A DNA stretch of 64,000 nt, from NCBI GenBank assembly GCA_963752495.1, contig CAVVYJ010000002.1:310001-374000 (forward strand), read 5' to 3'. The DNA is from CAVVYJ01 sp963752495 (GTDB lineage Bacteria > Pseudomonadota > Gammaproteobacteria > Burkholderiales > Methylophilaceae). This document shows positions 54,025 to 63,075 of the stretch, one piece after another (the first letter of the stretch is position 1; each line of letters opens with the position of its first letter). Under the pieces are notes generated by a model. That model searched no databases. It had not been told where the DNA came from and worked only from the letters and a program-made list of their open reading frames with translations. Made by a program: the position numbers and the translations under genes.

Positions 54025-56805
54025 TAATGCGCGCTTTCCCAATTGCTACCGACACCCACTTCTGCGAGTAATGGCACATCGAGTTTAGCTACATTTTGCA
54101 TCAATTCCGGTAGTTTTTCTTTCACAATTTCCAATTCGTTATCTGGTACTTCCAGCACCAGCTCATCGTGTACCTGCATAATTAATTTAGACTGTAAGTG
54201 TTCGCCATTTAATTTTTCTGTGGCAAGCCAGTTTTGCACGGCAATCATGGCGAGCTTAATGAGATCTGCCGCGGTACCTTGCATTGGGGCGTTGATGGCG
54301 GCGCGTTCGGCGCCAGCGCGTTGCATTGCATTGGCGCTGTTGATGGCTGGCACCCAAAGCCTGCGTCCAAAGTAAGTTTCCACATAGCCTTGTTGTTTGG
54401 CCAGTGCGCGCGTGTTGTCCATATAGGCGCGCACGCCGGGGTAGCGTGCAAAGTAGCGCTCGATATAACTGGCGGCGGCGCTACGTTCTATATTCAAGTT
54501 TTGCGCCAAGCCAAAGGCGCTCATGCCGTAAATCAAACCGAAATTAATCACTTTGGCGTAGCGGCGTTGTTCGCTATCCACTTGCGTCTTTCTCCACACC
54601 AAACACTTCTGCGGCAGTGGCGCGGTGAATGTCCTCGTTATTGGCGAAGGCAGACAGCATGCCAGCATCTTGCGACAAATGCGCCATGATGCGTAGCTCG
54701 ATTTGTGAGTAGTCGGCAGAAACAATGTGACTACCCTGTGGTGCAATAAAGGCCTCGCGGATACGGCGTCCTTCTTGGGTTCTGACGGGAATGTTCTGTA
54801 GATTCGGGTCGCTGCTCGCCAAGCGCCCAGTAATCGCCACCGCTTGGTTATAGCTGGTATGCACGCGCCCAGTGGTGGGGTTAATCATTTTGGGTAGTTT
54901 GTCGGTGTAGGTAGATTTTAATTTGGCTAAGCCGCGATATTCCAGCAACACTTTTGGCAATGGGTGGTCAAGCGCGAGTTCTTGCAGCACGTCCTCGTCA
55001 GTGGATGGCGCACCAGATGGCGTTTTTTTGGTGGGTTTAATGCCCAGTTTATCAAACAAAATTTCTTGTAATTGTTTGGGGCTGGCTAAATTAAAAGGCT
55101 GGCCAGCAAGCTCGTAAGCCTGATTTTCCAATGCGACCAATTTCAAGCCAATCTCGTTACTTTGGCGGTTGAGCATATTGGCATCAATCAACACCCCGTT
55201 GCGCTCGATAGTGAACAAAATCTCCATCGATGGCATTTCAATTTGGCTGTAGATGAAATTAAGTTTTTCTACAGCAGCAACTTGTGGGTATAGCGCTTGG
55301 TGCAATTGCAGCGTGATATCGGCATCTTCGGCTGCGTATTCACTCGCCACATCTACCGTTACTTGGTTGAAAGTCACCGCTTTTGCGCCTTTGCCCGCAA
55401 CTTCTTCAAAGCTAATCGGTTTGATGCCAAGGTGGCGCTCGGAGAGTTCATCCATGCCGTGGCCACGGTGGCTTTCCAGCACATAAGATTGCAGCAAAGT
55501 ATCGTGCGCAATGCCGTTAAGTTGAATATTATGGTTTGCCAACACGTGTTTATCGTACTTCAAATTTTGGCCAACTTTTTTGATAGTCGCATTTTCTAAA
55601 AATGGCTTAACTTTTGCCAAAGTTGCTTCAAAAGGCAGCTGGTCTGGCGCATCAAAGTAATCGTGCTTGAGCGGTAAATAGGCTGCAGCGCCAGCTTCCA
55701 TGCTAAATGACATGCCAACGATTTTTGCTTGCATGGGATCAAGGCTGGTAGTTTCAGTATCAAAACAAACAAGTTCTGCTTGCTGCAGTTTGCCCAGCCA
55801 CGCATCCAGTTGCGTGCTGGTGAGTATGGTCTCATAAGCGCGCGTGGTGACGGCCTGAAACGCTGGCAACTCATTTGGAATATCTAAAACAGGTGCTCTG
55901 GAAGGCGCACTGCTATTGGCTTGTGGGGTAGGTGCTACAGCATCATTCCCAAGCTCGCGCAACCATGTTTTAAAATCAAAACGTGCATAAAGCTCAGCAA
56001 GTTTTGCGTTATCTGGCGATTTTGGCGCCAAGTCGTGCAAGTTTTCCTGAATGCCGACATCAAAGCGAATGGTAATAAGCTCGCGCCCAGTAGGCAACCA
56101 TGGCAAGGCTTTGCGCAAGTTCTCGCCCACCACGCCTGTAATCTCATCTGCGTGGGCGACAATGTTATCTAGCGAACCATATTGTGTGAGCCATTTCACG
56201 GCAGTTTTGGGCCCGACCTTTTCCACGCCCGGCACGTTGTCCGAGGTGTCACCGATGAGCGTTAAATAATCAATCATCAAGCTGGGCGGAATACCGAATT
56301 TATTGGTGACGCCTGCGATATCCAGCACTTCGTCAGTGCGCCTAAACGCGTCGCGCATGGTATTAACGACGGTAACATGCTCATTGACCAGTTGCGAAAT
56401 GTCTTTATCGCCTGTGGAAATAATCACCTTTATCCCCTCACGCTCAGCCTGCTTGGCAAGCGCACCAATCACATCGTCTGCCTCCACGCCATCTTCTACA
56501 ATCACCGGCCAACCCATTGCCTGAATAGCTTCATGCAAAGGCGCAATCTGCGGGCGTAAATCTTCTGGCATGCTGGCGCGATTGGCTTTATATTCGGGAA
56601 AAATATCGTCGCGGAATGTTTTGCCTTTGGCATCAAACACGCACGCGCTATAATCTGCTGGGTAATCTTTGTGTAATCGGCGTAACATATTAAGCACGCC
56701 GTAGATTGCACCGGTGGGCTCGTTAGCCTTGTTGCGCAAATCTGGCAACGCATGAAAGGCGCGGTATAAATATGACGAACCATCAACCAATAGCAATGTT
56801 TTCAT
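54024..56805 (-). CDS. polA: DNA polymerase I (frameshifted in this sequence)
   Basis: Repair and Okazaki-fragment polymerase. Domains: N-terminal 5'-3' exonuclease (about 1-290; LLVDGSSYLYRAFHALP, DVIGALAKQAE, IGDTSDNVPGVEKVGPKTA); a 3'-5' exonuclease-like domain (about 320-510) with FDTETTSLDP, so proofreading residues look kept; and the polymerase domain to the end (SADYSQIELRIMAHLS, VINFGLIYGMSAFGLAQ, IMQVHDELVLEV). One extra base near 54580-54583 creates a false stop after VEKDA; removing it gives 926 residues. It diverges from the LOG gene with 39 nt between starts. Confidence 0.96.
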
Positions 56806-56844
56806 TTTAAATTTGGAACCTTTTAGATTTGGAGCCTTAAGTTT

Positions 56845-57621
56845 ATGTCTGTCGCAAAAAAACTTCCAAAAGTTACTAATCCAGAAATTTTAAATCGAAA
56901 TGCCAGCGGTCAAGAGTCGTGGCATGCATTCGAGATTATGGCAGAATTTGTGAGCGCTACCGAGCGTTTAAAAGAAATAACCCCAGCGGTTTCCATTTTC
57001 GGCAGTGCACGTACCAAGCCGGATAATACCTTTTACAAGCTTACGGAGGAAATCGCAAAACAGCTCTCAGATGCAGGTTTTAGCGTGATTTCTGGCGGTG
57101 GCCCAGGCATCATGGAGGCGGCAAATAAAGGTGCATTTATGATGGCGATGCGCCAAGCATCGGCCTCAATATTGAGTTGCCACATGAGCAGACTAGGAAA
57201 TGATTATCAGGATATTAGCCTCACTTTCCATCACTTTTTCATGCGTAAAGTCATGTTTGTGAAATATGCCTCTGCATATGTTGTACTCCCTGGCGGCTTT
57301 GGAACGTTAGATGAATTGATGGAAGTGTTGACGCTTGTGCAAACAGGTAAATCACGCAGAATTCCGATTATTCTTGTTGGTCGGAAGTTTTGGGGTGGTT
57401 TGCTGGACTGGCTTAAAAATACGTTAATCGCTGATGGCATGGCGGCACCGGAAGATTTGGATTTGTTGCAGGTGATTGATGAGCCTAAAGACATCGTCTC
57501 TGCAATATTCAAACACTACCAATCCAGAGGATTTACATTAAGCCCAGAAGAGCGGAAGATCAGTTATATTTGTAGCTATATTTATATCCAAACCACGTCT
57601 ATTCATCACGGTTTTTGGTAG
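56845..57621 (+). CDS. LOG family protein (cytokinin-type phosphoribohydrolase), with hidden indels
   Basis: Rossmann-like lysine-decarboxylase/LOG family enzyme; characterised members cleave nucleoside 5'-monophosphates. The key motif VVLPGGFGTLDELMEVLT is intact, as are SIFGSARTKPDN and ISGGGPGIMEAANKGAF. Between about 57138 and 57199 the protein (MMAMRQASASILSC...) is unlike the family; in the next frame this stretch reads DAPSIGLNIELPHEQT, the expected sequence, so a compensating pair of indels is present. The C-terminus also looks shifted: with one more A near 57555 it ends RKDQLYL at 57575. The ribosome binding site GGAG is at 56831. Confidence 0.82.
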   Translation: MSVAKKLPKVTNPEILNRNASGQESWHAFEIMAEFVSATERLKEITPAVSIFGSARTKPDNTFYKLTEEIAKQLSDAGFSVISGGGPGIMEAANKGAFMMAMRQASASILSCHMSRLGNDYQDISLTFHHFFMRKVMFVKYASAYVVLPGGFGTLDELMEVLTLVQTGKSRRIPIILVGRKFWGGLLDWLKNTLIADGMAAPEDLDLLQVIDEPKDIVSAIFKHYQSRGFTLSPEERKISYICSYIYIQTTSIHHGFW

Positions 57622-57667
57622 AATGAACTTACTAACTTTGAATTGTGAGCGGACTGTTGAGTAAATT

Positions 57668-58018
57668 ATGAAAAACTTGAAAATCATCATTACTGTTATC
57701 TGCATGGCGCTTGTATACAGTTTGCCGCAAAGTATATTTGCGGCAACACCGTCTAATGCAGAGCCTCTTGAGGAGGTGCAGCCGCCGCCCAAAGTGACAG
57801 ATGGAGAGCCTTTGGATGAGCCAGATGTGACTATTCGCAAAAAAGGTAAAGATACGATTGAGGAATATCGTATCAATGGTGAGCTATATATGATGAAAGT
57901 GACACCAGAACATGGTGTGCCTTACTATCTGCACAAAGAAGACCAAGAGGGTGGCTGGGTGAACGTTGGGCCAAATAAACCGCTGGCTGTTCCCAAATGG
58001 ATTCTTTTTAGATTCTAA
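57668..58018 (+). CDS. DUF2782 family exported protein
   Basis: A 116-residue protein with an N-terminal signal peptide (KIIITVICMALVYSLPQSIFA, cleavage near residue 25), an acidic/proline linker, then the DUF2782 core (PDVTIRKKGKDTIEEYRING, LYMMKVTPEHGVPYYLH). Function unknown. Genes of this family are commonly found near polA and thrB in betaproteobacteria, as here. Confidence 0.85.
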   Translation: MKNLKIIITVICMALVYSLPQSIFAATPSNAEPLEEVQPPPKVTDGEPLDEPDVTIRKKGKDTIEEYRINGELYMMKVTPEHGVPYYLHKEDQEGGWVNVGPNKPLAVPKWILFRF

Positions 58019-58053
58019 ATTAAGAGGGCGCTGCCCTCTTAATAATTTTATAT

Positions 58054-59007
58054 ATGTCTGTTTTTACCACCTTAACTTTTGTAGAAGTGCAGATCTGGCT
58101 GCAAAAATTTGCAGTGGGTGAACTCACTGACCTAAAAGGTATTGCGGCAGGCATTACCAATACCAATTATTTTGTGACAACTAATCAGTCGCGATTTGTG
58201 CTGACGATTTTTGAGAAAAATGCGCTTAGTGAGCTAAGCTATTTTGTTGATTTGATGACGCACCTTGCAAAGCAAGGCGTGCCTTGCCCACAGCCAGTTT
58301 GTGATAAACAAGGGGTGGCGTTGCATATACTGCATGATAAGCCGGCGCTGATGGTGACTTGCTTGCAGGGTAAAGATATCGCTGTTCCTTCCCTTGATGA
58401 TGTTAAGCAAGTGGCGGATGCATTGGCGAACTTGCATGTTGCTGGGCAAACATTTAAAGAGCTCGGCATAAACCAGCGTGACGAACAGTGGCGCGATACG
58501 ACAGCACAAAAAGTAGCGCCATTCCTAACGCCTGCCGATCAGAAAATGTTGCAAAAAGAGCTGGATTATCAACATGGTTTGGATTTAAGCAGTTTGCCGC
58601 ATGGCGTTGTACATGGTGATTTGTTCCGCGATAACGTGCTGTTTGATGGCAATAAACTGACTGGCATTATTGATTTTTATTATGCGTGCAATGACATTTT
58701 GCTTTACGACGTTGCAATTGCTGTAAATGAATGGTGTTTACATCATAACGGTCCGGATATTGGAACGATGGATGAAGATAAAATGCAGCTATTTTTAGAT
58801 GCATATCAAGCCAAACGCCCATTTTCAGAATTGGAATGGAAACTTTGGCTGGCAATGCTCCGTCGCGCAGCGCTCAGGTTTTGGTTATCTCGATTGTATG
58901 ACTTTCACTTTCCGGCAGATGGTGAGTTAACACATACCAAGGACCCAAATCATTTTAAAAAAGTTCTCGGATATTACATGGATGCTGCAGATGATCTGGG
59001 CGACTAG
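58054..59007 (+). CDS. thrB: homoserine kinase (APH-fold type)
   Basis: Phosphorylates homoserine for threonine synthesis. The 317-residue protein belongs to the aminoglycoside-phosphotransferase-like ThrB group, not the GHMP group. Motifs: AGITNTNYFV, VHGDLFRDNVLFDG (catalytic loop) and GIIDFYYACNDILLYD (metal-binding Asp). It starts 35 nt after the DUF2782 gene and 17 nt before the next gene, so it is probably in one operon with them. Confidence 0.94.
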   Translation: MSVFTTLTFVEVQIWLQKFAVGELTDLKGIAAGITNTNYFVTTNQSRFVLTIFEKNALSELSYFVDLMTHLAKQGVPCPQPVCDKQGVALHILHDKPALMVTCLQGKDIAVPSLDDVKQVADALANLHVAGQTFKELGINQRDEQWRDTTAQKVAPFLTPADQKMLQKELDYQHGLDLSSLPHGVVHGDLFRDNVLFDGNKLTGIIDFYYACNDILLYDVAIAVNEWCLHHNGPDIGTMDEDKMQLFLDAYQAKRPFSELEWKLWLAMLRRAALRFWLSRLYDFHFPADGELTHTKDPNHFKKVLGYYMDAADDLGD

Positions 59008-59024
59008 TTTAAGGAAAAAGTAAG

Positions 59025-59816
59025 ATGGCTATTTTAGAATCACGTACAAAAACCGGGTTGAGTTGGGTAAAAGAGAGTGTGGTGTTGTTTAAATTATCTC
59101 CACGCAAATGGCTCTTGCTGGCTCTGGCGTATGTAGGGTTTTTTATGATGATGCCTTCACTACCAGGGTTTCAGTTTTTTGCTTTGATTACCATTTTAGT
59201 CTGGCCGATTTTTATTGCACTGGCATCGCGTATGTATAAAAACGCGGAGCTCAACAACAACGAAGATTTATCCAGCATGATGAAAATTGTGCAACCAAAA
59301 ATATCAACTTTAATGTTGCTTGGCTTGACATGCCTGATTTACGGCATTGTGGTGAATTATTTTTTAAATGCGGACATTCAGGGTCTGACCATACTCACTC
59401 AGGGTAGCGCAGAGATGAGTGAATCACAAATTGAGATACAACTGCAAAAGATGATCCCATTTTTGCTAAAGCTTTCTTTGTTTCTAGTGCCTTTGATGAT
59501 GGCGACGTGGTTTTCGCCTATGTTGATTGCCTACAATAACTATTCTTTAGTGAAAGCGATCAAGTCGAGTATCGCGGGTTCATTGCAGCATATGATTGCG
59601 ATTGCCGCCGCTTGGCTGTTGCTTACAGCCGGCATTGTTACACTAATGCTTTTGGTGGGGATTGTGGTGGGTGTGGTAGGTGCGATTGTGCCTTCGGTTG
59701 CTCAATTATTAATGTCACTGCTAGTTTTTGGTTGTTTGTTGCTGGCAAGCGCACTAATGTTGGCATTTCAATACGTAAGCTATCGTGATGTTTTTCGCGC
59801 CGCTCAGAGTGTTTAA
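59025..59816 (+). CDS. BPSS1780 family membrane protein
   Basis: A 263-residue inner-membrane protein with about six hydrophobic helices and the family N-terminus (W-x-KESVVLFKLSPRKWLLLA). Function unknown. It ends directly against the convergent uvrD gene (1 nt between stops). GGAAAAAGTAAG precedes the ATG. Position after thrB is seen in related genomes. Confidence 0.82.
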   Translation: MAILESRTKTGLSWVKESVVLFKLSPRKWLLLALAYVGFFMMMPSLPGFQFFALITILVWPIFIALASRMYKNAELNNNEDLSSMMKIVQPKISTLMLLGLTCLIYGIVVNYFLNADIQGLTILTQGSAEMSESQIEIQLQKMIPFLLKLSLFLVPLMMATWFSPMLIAYNNYSLVKAIKSSIAGSLQHMIAIAAAWLLLTAGIVTLMLLVGIVVGVVGAIVPSVAQLLMSLLVFGCLLLASALMLAFQYVSYRDVFRAAQSV

Positions 59817-59817
59817 G

Positions 59818-61986
59818 CTAAATTGTAGTAAGTTTAGCAAACTCCAGCGCCAGCCATTTTAAGCCCTCGCGTCCGAAATTTACTTGCACGCGCATGTCTG
59901 AAGCATTGCCTTCGTAGCTAACTACTACGCCGTTACCAAATTTAGCGTGATTTACGCTTTGGCCGACTTTCCAAGGCATAGCATTTTTTTGCTCATCGCT
60001 TTTTTTCGTCATCATTGCGGGCAACTCATTAAAATCGCGGCTGTTGCCTGATCTTGGCATTGGTTTGCTATTCAGCCTTTTCAACAGTTTTTCGGGAATT
60101 TCATCCAAGAAACGTGAGGGTATGCCATATCGCACTTGCCCATGTAGCATGCGGCTTTGCGCGTGGCTGAGGTAAAGTCGTTGGCGGGCGCGGGTGACAG
60201 CCACATACATCAAGCGCCGTTCTTCTTCCAGGCCACCATTTTCGCTCATGCTGTTTTCGTGCGGGCACAGGCCTTCTTCTAGGCCGCTGATAAACACGGC
60301 TTTGAATTCCAAGCCTTTGGCAGCATGTACCGTCATCAACTGCAGTGCTTCGTTGCCAGCTGCGGCTTGGTGTTCACCCGCTTCCAAGCTGGCATGATTC
60401 AAAAACTGTGTGAGAATATCGACTTCATCTTCTACATTGTTGTGGTTGCCAAAATCCTGATTGGTGAATGCGACTGCAGCAGTCACTAATTCATTCAAAT
60501 TCTCAATTCGGTCTTCGCCTTCTTTTTCATTTTGATAATGTATTTTTAGGCCAGAAATCGTCGTTGCAAGCTCTGCAACTTCAGAGAGTGAAATTCCGTA
60601 GGCTTGGTCGGTCATTTCACGGATTAAGGCAACAAATTGTGCAATCTTGCCAGTGGCTTGGCAAGCCGCTGCCCACAAGCTAATACCTTGTTGGCGTGCT
60701 GCTTCTTGTAATTGTTCTAGGCTGCGTGCACCAATACCACGTGCGGGGAAGTTAATGACGCGCAGTAATGCAGTGTCGTCATTGGCATTCGCCATTAGGC
60801 GCATGTAGGCTAAGGCGTGCTTAATCTCAGCGCGCTCAAAAAAGCGTAAGCCGCCATATACACGATAGGGCAGATTTGCTGAGAAAAGTGCGTGCTCTAA
60901 AATGCGCGATTGTGCGTTGCTGCGATAAAGCAGCGCGATATCACCAAGCGCATTACCTTCTGCAATTAACATGTTAATTTCATCGACGATAAATTGCGCT
61001 TCATCTGTGTCGTTGTAGGCTTCGTACACGCGCACAGGTTCGCCAGCGCCAGCACTTGTCCATAAGTTTTTGCCCAACCGGTTTTTGTTATGCGAGATAA
61101 TCGCGTTTGCTGCGTCTAAAATGTTGCTGTGGGAGCGATAATTTTCTTCCAGCTTAACGATATTTTGCACGTTAAAATCACGCTCAAAATCTTGCATGTT
61201 GCCGACACGTGCGCCACGGAAGCCATAAATCGATTGATCATCGTCGCCCACGGCGAACATGCAATTGGTGCTTCCCGCCAGCAATTTTAGCCACAAGTAC
61301 TGCAATCGATTGGTGTCTTGAAACTCATCCACGAGGATATATTTGAAGCGACTTTGGTAATGGTTGCGAATGTTGACGTCGCGCTCCAGCAGCTCGTAAC
61401 AGCGTAGCAACAATTCGGCAAAATCGGCCACGCCTTCGCGGTTGCATTGTTTGTCGTATTCCTCATAAATCTCGCGTAATTTCTGGCTGTGGCCATCGTA
61501 GGCATCCACGCTACCGGCGCGTAAGCCTTCTTCTTTGCAGCTGTTAATGTAGCCTTGCACTTGCTTGGGTGGATATTTTTCATCGTCCACATTCATTAGC
61601 TTCATCAAGCGCTTGATACTGGAAAGCTGGTCAGAAGTATCTAAAATTTGAAATGTGGATGGCAAACCTGCTTCGCGATAATGCGCACGAAGTAGGCGGT
61701 TACAAAGCCCGTGGAAAGTGCCGACCCACATGCCACGTGTGTTAATCGGCATCATTGCGGTTAGCCGCGTGAGCATTTCTTTTGCCGCTTTATTGGTAAA
61801 CGTCACCGCCATCAAACCCATAGGCGAGATTTGGCCCGTTTGAATCAACCATGCGATGCGCGTGGTAAGAACACGTGTTTTGCCACTGCCAGCGCCGGCT
61901 AGAATGAGTGCAGATTGGTGTGGAAGCGTGACAGCTTCTAGCTGCTTGTTGTTAAGGCCGATTAGTAAGTTCTGTTGCGATTCCAT
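59818..61986 (-). CDS. uvrD: DNA helicase II (UvrD/PcrA)
   Basis: SF1A 3'-5' helicase of mismatch and nucleotide excision repair. It has 722 residues with all helicase motifs: Walker A LAGAGSGKTRVLTTR, VTFTNKAAKEM, GTFHGLCNRLLR, DEFQDTN, GDDDQSIYGFRGA, LEENYRSH, LMTVHAAKGLEFKAVF and YVAVTRARQRLYLSHAQ. The C-terminal Tudor-like segment (VNHAKFGNGVVVSYEG) that binds RNA polymerase in PcrA/UvrD is present. Its promoter must lie in the region shared with the small RNA. Confidence 0.96.
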   Translation of the reverse strand: MESQQNLLIGLNNKQLEAVTLPHQSALILAGAGSGKTRVLTTRIAWLIQTGQISPMGLMAVTFTNKAAKEMLTRLTAMMPINTRGMWVGTFHGLCNRLLRAHYREAGLPSTFQILDTSDQLSSIKRLMKLMNVDDEKYPPKQVQGYINSCKEEGLRAGSVDAYDGHSQKLREIYEEYDKQCNREGVADFAELLLRCYELLERDVNIRNHYQSRFKYILVDEFQDTNRLQYLWLKLLAGSTNCMFAVGDDDQSIYGFRGARVGNMQDFERDFNVQNIVKLEENYRSHSNILDAANAIISHNKNRLGKNLWTSAGAGEPVRVYEAYNDTDEAQFIVDEINMLIAEGNALGDIALLYRSNAQSRILEHALFSANLPYRVYGGLRFFERAEIKHALAYMRLMANANDDTALLRVINFPARGIGARSLEQLQEAARQQGISLWAAACQATGKIAQFVALIREMTDQAYGISLSEVAELATTISGLKIHYQNEKEGEDRIENLNELVTAAVAFTNQDFGNHNNVEDEVDILTQFLNHASLEAGEHQAAAGNEALQLMTVHAAKGLEFKAVFISGLEEGLCPHENSMSENGGLEEERRLMYVAVTRARQRLYLSHAQSRMLHGQVRYGIPSRFLDEIPEKLLKRLNSKPMPRSGNSRDFNELPAMMTKKSDEQKNAMPWKVGQSVNHAKFGNGVVVSYEGNASDMRVQVNFGREGLKWLALEFAKLTTI

Positions 61987-62110
61987 GCCGTATTATCGCA
62001 TGGCTAACTCAAAAAACAGGTGTTTGCGGTGAAACAATTGGTTACAAAACGTTACGAAATTTTGCAAAAAAGCATGAACTTCACAAGGTAAGACTAGTCT
62101 GATTGTGCAT

Positions 62111-62222
62111 GATAACAAAATTAGTGTTTTGTTATCTTTCCGCTTCAATCCTCCCTGAGCGGAACGCCTTAGACGATGAGGCTTTTGCCCCGATTTAATC
62201 CCCTTAATCGGGGCTTTTTTTT
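62111..62222 (+). ncRNA. probable small RNA with anti-Shine-Dalgarno loop
   Basis: The 294-nt gap between ung and uvrD contains no ORF on the plus strand but ends in a strong plus-strand terminator. Structures in order: GATAACAAAA with its exact inverted copy (62111-62136, 6-nt loop); CCGCT/AGCGG (62140-62162) enclosing a 13-nt loop with UCCUCCCU, complementary to Shine-Dalgarno sequences; a small GCCT/AGGC stem (62166-62182); then the terminator. This matches the architecture of trans-acting RNAs such as alphaproteobacterial and neisserial anti-SD RNAs. I cannot name an Rfam family and see no clear promoter. The first hairpin may be part of the RNA or an operator. Confidence 0.55.
62187..62222 (+). 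terminator. intrinsic terminator of the small RNA
   Basis: A 9-bp perfect GC-rich stem (GCCCCGATT with AATCGGGGC), a 10-nt loop and eight consecutive T. There is no T-run on the other strand, so it acts only rightwards, where no protein gene precedes it. Confidence 0.85.
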
Positions 62223-62280
62223 GGCTGCTAAATACAAGCCTGTGCCAGTATAAACGTAAAATTGGTGCGATGTAAATATC

Positions 62281-62979
62281 TTAAAGTTGCCAATCAATTG
62301 CAGGCTGACCGTGCTGCACTAAATATTGGTTTATGGTAGAAAATTGATGGTTACCAAAAAACCCACGATGCGCAGATAGCGGCGATGGATGCACCGATTT
62401 TAAAACCAAATGTTTTTGCGCATCAATAAACGCCCCTTTTTTCTGCGCGTAACTACCCCATAATACAAATACTAAGTTTTCCCGATGTTTGTTGAGTGCC
62501 GCAATCGCGGCATCGGTAAACTGCTCCCAACCTTTGTTTTGGTGAGAACCTGCGAGTGATTGCTGAACCGTGAGGGTGGCATTGAGCAACAACACGCCTT
62601 GCTTAGCCCAAGGTGTTAAATCACCATTTTTACTCATTTTGAGATTCAAATCGGACGAAATTTCTTTAAAAATATTTTGCAGTGAAGGCGGCAAATCAAC
62701 GCCTTGCGGTACTGAAAAGCTCAAGCCGTGCGCCTGAGGCTGACCTTGATTATTCTGCCCATGATACGGGTCTTGCCCAATAATCACTACGCGTACTTGT
62801 TCAAAAGGCGTGTGATTAAACGCATTAAAAATCAATGGGCTAGGCGGATAAATAATTTTACCTGCCGCTTTTTCTTGCGCCAAAAACCCACGCAAAGCTT
62901 GCATATAGGGCTTGTTAAACTCATCGCCAATCACCGCCTGCCAAGAGGCATGTAATTGACCAGCTTTTTCTAGAGCCAT
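62281..62979 (-). CDS. ung: uracil-DNA glycosylase
   Basis: Removes uracil from DNA to start base-excision repair. The start at 62979 (MALEKAGQLHASWQ) gives 232 residues; an in-frame extension to 63060 is rejected because it runs back into the groEL terminator. The catalytic water-activating motif GQDPYHGQ, the Leu-loop region HPSPLSAHRGF and the LLLNATLTV motif are all intact. In plasmid-like order it is next to uvrD, both DNA repair genes. Confidence 0.96.
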   Translation of the reverse strand: MALEKAGQLHASWQAVIGDEFNKPYMQALRGFLAQEKAAGKIIYPPSPLIFNAFNHTPFEQVRVVIIGQDPYHGQNNQGQPQAHGLSFSVPQGVDLPPSLQNIFKEISSDLNLKMSKNGDLTPWAKQGVLLLNATLTVQQSLAGSHQNKGWEQFTDAAIAALNKHRENLVFVLWGSYAQKKGAFIDAQKHLVLKSVHPSPLSAHRGFFGNHQFSTINQYLVQHGQPAIDWQL

Positions 62980-63021
62980 GATAGAAGTGTTATTGAATAG
63001 AGATGTGCAATTATAAACAAT

Positions 63022-63047
63022 AAAAAAGCCTCGCAATTGCGAGGCTT
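63022..63047 (-). terminator. terminator of groEL
   Basis: A perfect 18-nt palindrome (GCCTCGCAA with TTGCGAGGC, 63028-63045) is followed on the minus strand by six T. It lies 31 nt past the groEL stop and separates groEL from ung. Confidence 0.88.
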
Positions 63048-63075
63048 TTAATTTAAACAAGCTACATATGCAGAA

